NCBI GenBank assembly: GCA_903931645.1
Contig: CAIZDF010000135.1
Coordinates: forward strand, 1-14,225
DNA: 14,225 nt
Direction of reading: 5' to 3'
Source of the DNA: an uncultured Tolumonas sp.
GTDB taxonomy: Bacteria; Pseudomonadota; Gammaproteobacteria; Enterobacterales; Aeromonadaceae
Part shown: positions 6,289 to 12,551 of the stretch, in pieces
Layout: each line of letters starts with the position of its first letter
Position numbering within the stretch: position 1 is the first letter of the stretch
The notes under the pieces: model-generated
Databases searched by the model: none
Seen by the model: the letters and a program-made list of their open reading frames with translations, nothing else
What the model was told of the DNA's origin: nothing
Made by a program: the position numbers and the translations under genes

Positions 6289-8037
6289 ATGAATATTGTA
6301 ATTGTCACCTCTTGTCCGAGTGGCATTGCCAACAGTGTTATCGCCGCAGGTCTTCTGGAAAAAGCGGCTGCATCCCTGGGTTGGAATGCCGTAGTTGAAT
6401 GTCATAACAGCGTTGAACCAGCAAAATTACTGACCGTCGATGAAATCAGCTCCGCTGATCTGGTCGTCATTGCAGGTAACAACATCGATGTTAATCGCTT
6501 TACCGGCAAACGTGTTTATCAAGCCGATGTTAGCGATGCAATCCCGGACGCAAAAGCTTTCCTACAAACGGCAGCCGCAGCAGCGACAGTGACGTCAGCT
6601 GCAGCGGTTGCTTCTCAGCAAACCCAAGAGAAACCCAAGGTGTCCCCCATGAGCAAACGTATCGTTGCTATAACCGCCTGTCCAACAGGGGTTGCCCATA
6701 CTTTTATGGCTGCCGAAGCACTGGAAGAAGAGGCAAAAAAACGTGGTTACTGGATCAAAGTCGAAACTCGCGGCTCTGTTGGTGCTAAAAACGCACTGAC
6801 TGCTGACGAAATCGCGCAGGCTGATGTTGTTATCATCGCTGCCGATATCGAGTTGGATCTGTCCCGTTTCGCGGGCAAAAAACTGTACAAAACCAGCACT
6901 GGCGCAGCCCTGAAGAAAACCGCTCAGGAAATGGACCACGCTCTGGCCAATGAAACTGTGTTCAAAGGTAGCGCTTCTGGTGCTTCTGCTGGTTCTTCAG
7001 GTAAAGCTGAACTGCCAGGCGTTTACAAACATTTGATGACCGGTGTATCTCACATGCTGCCAATCGTGGTTGCAGGTGGTTTGCTGATCGCGCTGTCATT
7101 CGTGTTCGGTATCACTGCGTTTAAAGAAGAAGGCACCATGGCTGCCGCACTGATGAAAATCGGTGGTGCATCTGCGTTTGCTCTGATGGTTCCAGTTATG
7201 GCTGGTTTCATCGCGTTCTCTATCGCTGACCGTCCAGGTCTGGCGCCAGGTTTGATCGGCGGTATGCTGGCAAGCTCTATCGGTGCTGGTTTCTTGGGTG
7301 GTATCGTTGCTGGTTTCATCGCTGGTTACACTGCAAAAGCCATTGCTGATAACGTGAAACTGCCACAAACCATGGAAGCACTGAAACCAATCCTAATCAT
7401 TCCATTGTTTGCCAGCTTAATCACTGGTCTGGCGATGATCTATGTTGTTGGTACGCCAATCGCTTCTATCATGAAAGGTCTGACTAGCTTCCTGACTGGT
7501 ATGTCTGGCGCGAACGCAATCCTGCTGGGTGTAATCCTGGGCGCGATGATGTGTTTCGACCTGGGTGGCCCAGTAAACAAAGTTGCCTATGTATTCGGTA
7601 CTGGTCTGCTGGCTTCTAACCCTAACGTTCCTAGCTTGCCAATGGCTGCTGTTATGGCTGCCGGTATGGTTCCAGCTATCGGTATGGGTATCGCTACTTT
7701 CGTTGCTCGCAACAAATTCATCGATTCTGAACGCGAAGCTGGTAAAGCGTCTTTCGTACTGGGTCTGTGCTTCATCTCTGAAGGTGCAATCCCATTCGCA
7801 GCGCGTGACCCAATGCGTGTAATTCCATCAACTATGGCAGGTGGTGCACTGGCTGGTGCTCTGTCAATGCTGTTCCAATGTGGTCTGATGGCTCCACACG
7901 GTGGTCTGTTCGTACTGTTAATTCCAGGCGCAATCAGCAATGCACTGATGTATATCGTTGCTATCGCTGCTGGTTCTGCTCTGACTGGTCTGATGTACGC
8001 AACTATCAAACCATCTCAGGAAGTACAAACTGCTTAA
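6289..8037 (+). CDS. fruA: FruA, fructose PTS permease IIB'-IIB-IIC
   Basis: 582 residues, slightly longer than E. coli FruA (563). It starts with a IIB' domain (1-95), an Ala/Gln-rich linker (about 95-118), the functional IIB domain (about 122-225) with phospho-Cys131 in TACPTGVAHTFMAAEAL, a Ser/Gly-rich linker, and then the IIC membrane domain (about 245-575). IIC carries GAMMCFDLGGPVNKVAY (from residue 418) and SEGAIPFAARDPMRVIPS (from residue 497). It imports fructose through the inner membrane and phosphorylates it to fructose-1-phosphate with phosphate from FruB. Unlike E. coli, the IIB' domain keeps a Cys-x5 phosphate-loop motif, CPSGIANS, at Cys9. TAAGGA lies 8 bases before the ATG. 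Codon choice in the IIC part is strongly biased to GGT, GCT and CTG, suggesting high expression. It is the last gene of the operon. Confidence 0.97.
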   Translation: MNIVIVTSCPSGIANSVIAAGLLEKAAASLGWNAVVECHNSVEPAKLLTVDEISSADLVVIAGNNIDVNRFTGKRVYQADVSDAIPDAKAFLQTAAAAATVTSAAAVASQQTQEKPKVSPMSKRIVAITACPTGVAHTFMAAEALEEEAKKRGYWIKVETRGSVGAKNALTADEIAQADVVIIAADIELDLSRFAGKKLYKTSTGAALKKTAQEMDHALANETVFKGSASGASAGSSGKAELPGVYKHLMTGVSHMLPIVVAGGLLIALSFVFGITAFKEEGTMAAALMKIGGASAFALMVPVMAGFIAFSIADRPGLAPGLIGGMLASSIGAGFLGGIVAGFIAGYTAKAIADNVKLPQTMEALKPILIIPLFASLITGLAMIYVVGTPIASIMKGLTSFLTGMSGANAILLGVILGAMMCFDLGGPVNKVAYVFGTGLLASNPNVPSLPMAAVMAAGMVPAIGMGIATFVARNKFIDSEREAGKASFVLGLCFISEGAIPFAARDPMRVIPSTMAGGALAGALSMLFQCGLMAPHGGLFVLLIPGAISNALMYIVAIAAGSALTGLMYATIKPSQEVQTA

Positions 8038-8050
8038 TTTGTTTCATCAC

Positions 8051-8075
8051 AAATGGAATGAGCTCCCTCCATTTT
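8051..8075 (+). terminator. First hairpin after fruA
   Basis: AAATGGA (8051-8057) pairs with TCCATTT (8068-8074) around a 10-base loop. It is weak alone but sits 13 bases after the fruA stop and just before a stronger terminator. It may protect the mRNA end or assist termination. Confidence 0.45.
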
Positions 8076-8087
8076 TGTGTGCCCCCT

Positions 8088-8121
8088 CCCCGGCTGAATA
8101 AGCCGGGGCTTTTTGCTTTTT
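8088..8121 (+). terminator. Intrinsic terminator of fruBKA
   Basis: CCCCGGCT (8088-8095) and AGCCGGGG (8101-8108) form a perfect G+C-rich 8-bp stem with a GAATA loop, followed by CTTTTTGCTTTTT. This is a strong rho-independent terminator ending the fructose operon. Confidence 0.92.
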
Positions 8122-8163
8122 GACCAACAGGTGAAAGTAACCGGGGACAAGGGAAAACATCAG

Positions 8164-8181
8164 GCACAGTCATGACTGTGC
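8164..8181. repeat. Perfect 18-bp palindrome
   Basis: GCACAGTCATGACTGTGC is fully self-complementary. It could be a hairpin stem within the candidate RNA or a dimeric-protein operator. It is about 190 bp upstream of fliM. Confidence 0.6.
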
Positions 8182-8241
8182 TTTGTCGTTGATGTCATAG
8201 TGGATTGCTGAGCTGTCACCTGCAGTCAGCCGTTAAATTGA

Positions 8242-8281
8242 AGAGAACCGATCAGGCTGGCCGGTTCTCTTTTTCTTTTTT
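8242..8281 (+). terminator. Second intrinsic terminator, upstream of fliM
   Basis: AGAGAACCG (8242-8250) and CGGTTCTCT (8262-8270) form a perfect 9-bp stem with an 11-base loop, followed by TTTTCTTTTTT. It is convincing as a rho-independent terminator, yet no gene lies between it and the fruBKA terminator. An A+T-rich tract (about 8277-8310) follows and may hold the upstream part of the fliM promoter; no clear sigma-70, sigma-54 or FliA promoter was identified. Confidence 0.85.
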
Positions 8282-8369
8282 AGAAAAAATTTAATTTTTT
8301 ATTTAAGTTTTTCCGCAAAGCTGTCGCTTTTGTTGATCGATATTGATTATTTTAGGTTTTAGGATTGTC

Positions 8370-9245
8370 ATGTCGACTCAAGCGCGATTCATCAGTAAGA
8401 ACATTCTGTCCGGTGATACCATCAGTAGAGCCCAACCTTATGATTTGCTGCGAAATGAACAACGCCACAATGCCGCGACATTCTCTTTTTCTGGAATACG
8501 CAGGTCAGTTTGCGATCAATTACAGCGTTATCTGACTGGAATCTTTAACGATCAGCCCGATGACGTCAGTTGGTCTGACGTTTCGATCAATCAGCCACAG
8601 GATCATCTTTTTGATACTGACTACTCATTCTGGCAGAGAGTCAGCCTGCCACATTGTACTGATGCAGCTTATCTATTGATCGATGCCGCCACATTACACT
8701 CATTATCGGTTTTATTTCTCGGTGGCACATTAAAAGAACCAGCCCAATTGATAACGTTAAATCAGCTCACTGATACCGAGGTCAGATTGGCTAATTTATT
8801 AGCCACGGAACAGATCCACGCCGTTCAGTCAGCGCAAAATGAAGAATATGCTGAACCGATAACCTGTGAGGTCATTACCACGGATCAATTGCCGCAAAGT
8901 GGCGAGTGGTTTTCTGTCACGACAACGCTGCGTTACAACGGCCATGATTTTTGCTGGCATATGTGGTGGCCGATTAATAAGACAGAAGAGCAAACAGTAC
9001 CGCTGGCAGACACCTCCAAACTTCAACAGCTACTTGCAGGAGTGCCTCTGCAACTGCGAATTGTTTTAGCCAAACAGAAAATACCGCTGAATAAAATAGC
9101 CTCTCTCGCCGTGGGCGATATTTTGCCTATTGAACTAAATGAGCCAACCCCCGCTTATCTGGGTGAACAACACTATGCCGATGGGCGGGTCGCTGAACAG
9201 CGTGCATCATTGGTATTTCAGATTAGTCACGTTATTCCTCTTTAA
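8370..9245 (+). CDS. fliM: FliM-like flagellar switch protein, probably lateral system
   Basis: 291 residues, against about 330 for typical FliM. The assignment rests on QPYDLLRNEQR (22-32, as in the FliM PYDL/SQER linker), a middle domain (about 35-195) with GG near 118-119, a C-terminal SpoA-type domain (about 222-288: VPLQLRIVLAKQKIPLNKIASLAVGDILPIEL), and its place directly before fliN and fliP. FliM is part of the cytoplasmic C-ring that sets rotation direction. Two things are odd: the N-terminal CheY-binding motif (LSQxEIDALL) is absent or reduced to LSGDTI, and the GGxG-GR.FT region is degenerate. The ATG has TTAGGA just upstream; a TTG at 8343 adds nothing family-like. Upstream in-frame stops rule out a hidden N-terminus. 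Several ATA codons contrast with fruBKA. The family is likely rather than certain. Confidence 0.8.
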   Translation: MSTQARFISKNILSGDTISRAQPYDLLRNEQRHNAATFSFSGIRRSVCDQLQRYLTGIFNDQPDDVSWSDVSINQPQDHLFDTDYSFWQRVSLPHCTDAAYLLIDAATLHSLSVLFLGGTLKEPAQLITLNQLTDTEVRLANLLATEQIHAVQSAQNEEYAEPITCEVITTDQLPQSGEWFSVTTTLRYNGHDFCWHMWWPINKTEEQTVPLADTSKLQQLLAGVPLQLRIVLAKQKIPLNKIASLAVGDILPIELNEPTPAYLGEQHYADGRVAEQRASLVFQISHVIPL

Positions 9246-9265
9246 TATTGGTATGGATTTTAATT

Positions 9266-9622
9266 ATGGGTCTTGAAGAATTAGACAATTTGGACAATCT
9301 CGATGAATTTTTCCCAAGCGACAATGAAACAGCGCTGTTACCGGGGAAAAAATCGCGTGAACTTGATTTCTTCCGCCATATTCCAGTGACGGTGACATTG
9401 GAAGTCGCCAGTACCGAAATTCCGCTGGGCGATCTCATGCAATTGCATGAGGGCACAGTGATTAAACTGGATAAACAAGCTGGCGAAGCGTTGGATATTA
9501 AAGTAAATGGCCGTTTACTCGCTAAAGGTGAAGTGGTGGTGGTCAATGGTGCTTATGGCATTCGAATTACCGCCATTGAAGATCCTGAAGCAGGTTTGTT
9601 ACCGGGGCTGGGTCAGAATTAA
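9266..9622 (+). CDS. fliN: FliN flagellar switch protein
   Basis: 118 residues. A short acidic N-terminus (LEELDNLDNLDEF) is followed by a single SpoA domain (about 38-105: HIPVTVTLEVASTEIPLGDLMQL...VNGRLLAKGEVVVVNGAYGIRITAI), which is diagnostic for FliN/SctQ C-terminal proteins. FliN forms the base of the C-ring with FliM and docks the FliH/FliI export ATPase complex. ATG 9266 is chosen over a TTG at 9248 because the extra residues (VWILI) do not belong to the family. It lies 20 bases after fliM, and its TAA overlaps the fliP ATG (TAATG), so the two are translationally coupled. Confidence 0.93.
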   Translation: MGLEELDNLDNLDEFFPSDNETALLPGKKSRELDFFRHIPVTVTLEVASTEIPLGDLMQLHEGTVIKLDKQAGEALDIKVNGRLLAKGEVVVVNGAYGIRITAIEDPEAGLLPGLGQN

Positions 9623-10362
9623 TGCGGCGTTTGGTTTTATTGATACTGTTACCGCTGTTGCTGTGGGCTGGGCAGGTTCAGGCCGCAGACATTCCGTTAC
9701 TTTCCATGACAAGCCCACAAGGGACGCAAGACTACAACATCAAGTTGCAGATCTTGGTCATGATGACTGCATTAAGTCTATTGCCAACCATGCTACTGAT
9801 GATGACCAGCTTTACCCGCATCATTATTGTGTTGGCGATCTTACGGCAGGCGATTGGTCTGCAATCCAGCCCACCCAATCGGGTTTTAATCGGTATTGGG
9901 CTGGCGCTGACTATGCTCATTATGCGGCCAGTCTGGAGTGATATTTACGAACATGCCTTCAAGCCTTATGACAACAATCAGCTGACTTTCACACAAGCTC
10001 TCGATGTTGCTGAAAAACCGTTACATCGATTCATGTTGCGCCAGACTCGGGAAAAAGATTTAGAACAGATCATGCAGATTGCCGATGAGCCCCGAGAGCA
10101 AAAGGCTGAAAATATCTCGTTCAGCGTTCTGTTACCGGCTTATGTTCTCAGTGAACTTAATACGGCCTTCCAGATTGGTTTCATGATCTATATTCCTTTT
10201 CTCATGATCGATCTGGTCATTGCCAGTGTGCTGATGGCAATGGGGATGATGATGCTATCGCCGTTGATCATTTCTCTACCATTCAAGTTGATGATTTTTG
10301 TGTTAGCGGATGGCTGGGCACTGACGGTCGGTAGTTTGGCCGCCAGTTTCCATGGAGGATGA
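9622..10362 (+). CDS. fliP: FliP, flagellar type III export gate protein
   Basis: 246 residues (E. coli FliP is 245). A cleavable signal peptide is visible (residues 1-21, ending VQA before ADIPLL), as known for FliP. It is followed by TM segments with the family signature MMTSFTRIIIVLAILRQAIGL (about 60-80) and PNRVLIGIGLALTMLI, a periplasmic stretch, and SVLLPAYVLSELNTAFQIGF with the last TMs. FliP forms the core of the FliP5Q4R1 export gate in the inner membrane. It directly follows fliN, with no fliO between; primary flagellar systems normally have fliO here. The stop is one base before the fliQ ATG. Confidence 0.97.
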   Translation: MRRLVLLILLPLLLWAGQVQAADIPLLSMTSPQGTQDYNIKLQILVMMTALSLLPTMLLMMTSFTRIIIVLAILRQAIGLQSSPPNRVLIGIGLALTMLIMRPVWSDIYEHAFKPYDNNQLTFTQALDVAEKPLHRFMLRQTREKDLEQIMQIADEPREQKAENISFSVLLPAYVLSELNTAFQIGFMIYIPFLMIDLVIASVLMAMGMMMLSPLIISLPFKLMIFVLADGWALTVGSLAASFHGG

Positions 10363-10363
10363 G

Positions 10364-10633
10364 ATGACCCCAGAAATGAGCGTTGAGCTGGTCAGCGAAG
10401 CTGTCATGACCGTTATCTCCACCGTAAGCATTTTGGTCGTGCCGAGTCTGCTGGTTGGTCTGGTGATTAGCATCTTCCAGACCGCAACTCAGATCCAAGA
10501 ACAGACTTTGAGTTTTTTACCTCGTCTGGTTGTCACCTTGCTGGTGGTGGTTTTTACTGGCAACTGGTTACTCGCTCGTATTGTTGGCATTTTTCACCAA
10601 ATATTCACCAACATTCCAGGAAGTCTAGGCTGA
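10364..10633 (+). CDS. fliQ: FliQ, flagellar export gate protein
   Basis: 89 residues, the exact length of E. coli FliQ, with the same MTPE start, two transmembrane helices and the conserved VISIFQTATQIQEQTLSFLPRL between them. ATG 10364 is preferred over the in-frame ATG at 10352 because it gives the family N-terminus and has GGAGG 6 bases upstream. It packs around FliP and FliR in the export gate. Its TGA overlaps the fliR ATG (TGATG). Confidence 0.96.
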   Translation: MTPEMSVELVSEAVMTVISTVSILVVPSLLVGLVISIFQTATQIQEQTLSFLPRLVVTLLVVVFTGNWLLARIVGIFHQIFTNIPGSLG

Positions 10634-11415
10634 TGCCACAGGAAGTCATCACTATGCCAACGTTGATGCACTGGATCGGTCAGTGGTGGTGGCCATTTGT
10701 GCGCTTTGCTGCGGTATTTTGGATGGCACCACTCTTTAATGATTATGCCGTGAATACACGTATCCGAATTTTGCTGGCGTTTCTGCTTTCGCTTATCGCT
10801 ATGCATATTTTGCCTACGTTACCAGTGTTTGATCCTTTTTCCCTTGAGACATGGCTGTGCACGGCGGCTCAAATTATCTTTGGCCTGCTGTTTGGCTTGA
10901 TCCTACAAATGCTATTTTTGGTTCTGACCATGACCGGCAATATCATCTCCCAACAGATGGGATTATCCATGGCCATGATCACCGACCCAGTCAATGGACA
11001 GAGCGAACCATTAATTGGGGAGCTGTTGTATGGTTTGTGTACTTTGCTCTTTTTTTCGCTCAATGGTCATCTGGTCATGCTAGATGTGTTAACGGAAAGT
11101 CTGCGCCAATGGCCACCGGGAAAATCTATCTATCTGTTGAATATGGATGCCGTGATTCACATGCTGGGTTGGGTATTAGCCTCGGCGTTGCTGTTATCAC
11201 TACCCGCTATCGGCGCCATGCTGCTGGTCAATCTGAGTTTTGGCATCATGAACCGTGCAGCTCCTGCCTTTAATATCTTCTCATTGGGCTTTCCGATGAG
11301 TTTGCTGATTGGTTTGTTGTCTTTTTGGATGTCACTTTCGGCTATTCCGGCGAAATATCTGGACATCACTTGGTATGTGTTAACCATGCTGCGTAGTTTG
11401 AGTGAAACAGCATGA
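10633..11415 (+). CDS. fliR: FliR, flagellar export gate protein
   Basis: 260 residues, as usual for FliR, with several membrane helices. Recognisable parts are the first helix region (WWWPFVRFAAVFWMAPLFND), the conserved LLFGLILQMLF...ISQQMGLSMAMITDP block with the amphipathic segment, and the C-terminal MNRAAPAFNIFSLGFP(MS)LLIGL stretch, which is diagnostic for FliR/SctT. One FliR joins five FliP and four FliQ to make the gate. An alternative ATG at 10654 also has an AGGAAG upstream, so the first seven residues are uncertain. Its end overlaps flhB by four bases (ATGA). Confidence 0.96.
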   Translation: MPQEVITMPTLMHWIGQWWWPFVRFAAVFWMAPLFNDYAVNTRIRILLAFLLSLIAMHILPTLPVFDPFSLETWLCTAAQIIFGLLFGLILQMLFLVLTMTGNIISQQMGLSMAMITDPVNGQSEPLIGELLYGLCTLLFFSLNGHLVMLDVLTESLRQWPPGKSIYLLNMDAVIHMLGWVLASALLLSLPAIGAMLLVNLSFGIMNRAAPAFNIFSLGFPMSLLIGLLSFWMSLSAIPAKYLDITWYVLTMLRSLSETA

Positions 11416-12551
11416 GTGATAGCAGCCAAGAAAAAACGCAAGACCCCACGCAACGCCGATTGCGTAAGGCCCGCGAGCAGGGTCAAATTGTTCGATCTCG
11501 CGAACTCACTAGCTCTGGAATTCTATTGTTCAGCAGCATTATGTTGACCCTCTGGGGCCCCCAGTTAGGTGATTTCATGCTGAATATGATGCGTTGGTCG
11601 CTACAACACGCAAGTGAGATTGATACCAATGGCATTTCCCTGAAACAACGGATCGCTGATGTCATCCTGAGCATGCTGGGTGTGTTGGTGATCCCACTTG
11701 GTTTTTTGGCGGCCATGCTATTCATTGCCGGTTGTATTCCGGGTGGCATGATATTCAACTTTACCGCACTGACACCTAAATTTTCTAAGCTAAATCCCAT
11801 CACCGGTCTTGGCCGTATTTTATCCGCCGCCAAGCTGTTTGACTTAGGCAAATCACTCGCAAAATGTACCTTAGCCAGCTTAGTGCTGTGGTATTACCTT
11901 GCTGCCGATTGGAATACATTGATCCATCTAAGCCAGCAGCCGCTGCTAACCGCCTGTAAACACATCCTTTCCATCCTCAGCCACACGTTATTAATTCTTG
12001 GCATCCTGTTCGGTGCAATCGCTTTTTTTGATATTCCCTATCAACAATGGCAATTCATGAAAAATCTACGCATGACAAAACAGGAAGTTAAAGAAGAGCG
12101 TCGTACTAGCGAAGGCCGACCGGAAGTAAAAAGACAGAGCCGAAAAGTACAAATCGCCATGGCCAGAGCACGCTTGCAAAAGCGTATGCCCAATGCGGAT
12201 GTGGTGTTATTGAACCCAACACATTACGCGATTGCGATCTGCTATAACCCGGATAAAGCACAAGCACCCTATGTATTGGCAAAAGGTCAGGATGAAATGG
12301 CCATGCGTATCCGCGAATTAGCCATGCAACATAACAAGATCATATTGACCCTACCGGAACTCACTCGGGCGATCTATTTTTCCACGCAATTAGATCAGGA
12401 GGTACCCGCGGGTCTGTATACCGCCGTCGCTTATGTACTGAGTTATGTCATGCAGTTAAAAATTTATCGTGAAGGCCGAGGTAAAGAACCTGATGCCTTA
12501 TCCAAAGTTACCGTTCCCCCCTCTTTCCACTATGCAGAGCGAACATCATGA
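11412..12551 (+). CDS. flhB: FlhB, export-apparatus substrate-specificity switch
   Basis: 379 residues (E. coli 382). The N-terminus EKTQDPTQRRLRKAREQGQIVRSREL is the FlhB/SctU start. Four TM segments follow (about 35-50, 86-110, 145-165 and 185-207), then the charged linker (MTKQEVKEERRTSEGRPEVK) and the cytoplasmic domain with the self-cleavage motif NPTH at 268-271 in VVLLNPTHYAIAICY. Cleavage between Asn268 and Pro269 switches export from rod/hook to filament substrates. The protein sits at the export gate with FliPQR and FlhA. Its TGA overlaps the flhA ATG (ATGA). All key residues are present. Confidence 0.97.
   Translation: MSDSSQEKTQDPTQRRLRKAREQGQIVRSRELTSSGILLFSSIMLTLWGPQLGDFMLNMMRWSLQHASEIDTNGISLKQRIADVILSMLGVLVIPLGFLAAMLFIAGCIPGGMIFNFTALTPKFSKLNPITGLGRILSAAKLFDLGKSLAKCTLASLVLWYYLAADWNTLIHLSQQPLLTACKHILSILSHTLLILGILFGAIAFFDIPYQQWQFMKNLRMTKQEVKEERRTSEGRPEVKRQSRKVQIAMARARLQKRMPNADVVLLNPTHYAIAICYNPDKAQAPYVLAKGQDEMAMRIRELAMQHNKIILTLPELTRAIYFSTQLDQEVPAGLYTAVAYVLSYVMQLKIYREGRGKEPDALSKVTVPPSFHYAERTS

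Larger units (their letters stand above)
8128..8281 (+). ncRNA. Candidate structured RNA or attenuating leader between fruA and fliM
   Basis: No credible gene lies in this gap. Nested complementary arms are seen: CAGGTGA (8128-8134) with TCACCTG (8216-8222), then ACATCA (8157-8162) with TGATGT (8190-8195), then the perfect palindrome at 8164-8181. They are followed by an intrinsic terminator at 8242-8281. A terminator of its own, about 120 bases after the fruBKA terminator, implies that something is transcribed here. Possible readings are a small regulatory RNA or a 5' leader that attenuates the flagellar operon. I found no clear promoter; TTGACC at 8120-8125 has no matching -10. It does not match RNA families I know. 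The existence of a transcript is inference. Confidence 0.35.

Noticed and set aside
7587..8009. A 140-codon open frame on the minus strand opposite the fruA IIC region
   Set aside because: It arises from the strong codon bias of fruA and has no recognisable protein features.
8131..8175. A 14-codon GTG-started leader peptide in the fruA-fliM gap
   Set aside because: There is no ribosome-binding site, no regulatory codon run and no start codon other than GTG.
8128..8281. A cyclic-di-GMP riboswitch ahead of the flagellar operon
   Set aside because: The position would be attractive, but the conserved GCAAAGCC-type and tetraloop-receptor elements of the GEMM motif are not present, and the helix layout differs.
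8122..8370. A sigma-54 promoter (GG-N10-GC) or a FliA promoter for fliM
   Set aside because: Every GG checked lacks GC at the right spacing, and the TAAA/CCGAT pair near 8234-8250 is too close together for the FliA consensus.
9507..9941. A 144-codon plus-strand frame bridging fliN and fliP
   Set aside because: It is out of frame with two confident, coupled flagellar genes and has no family signature.
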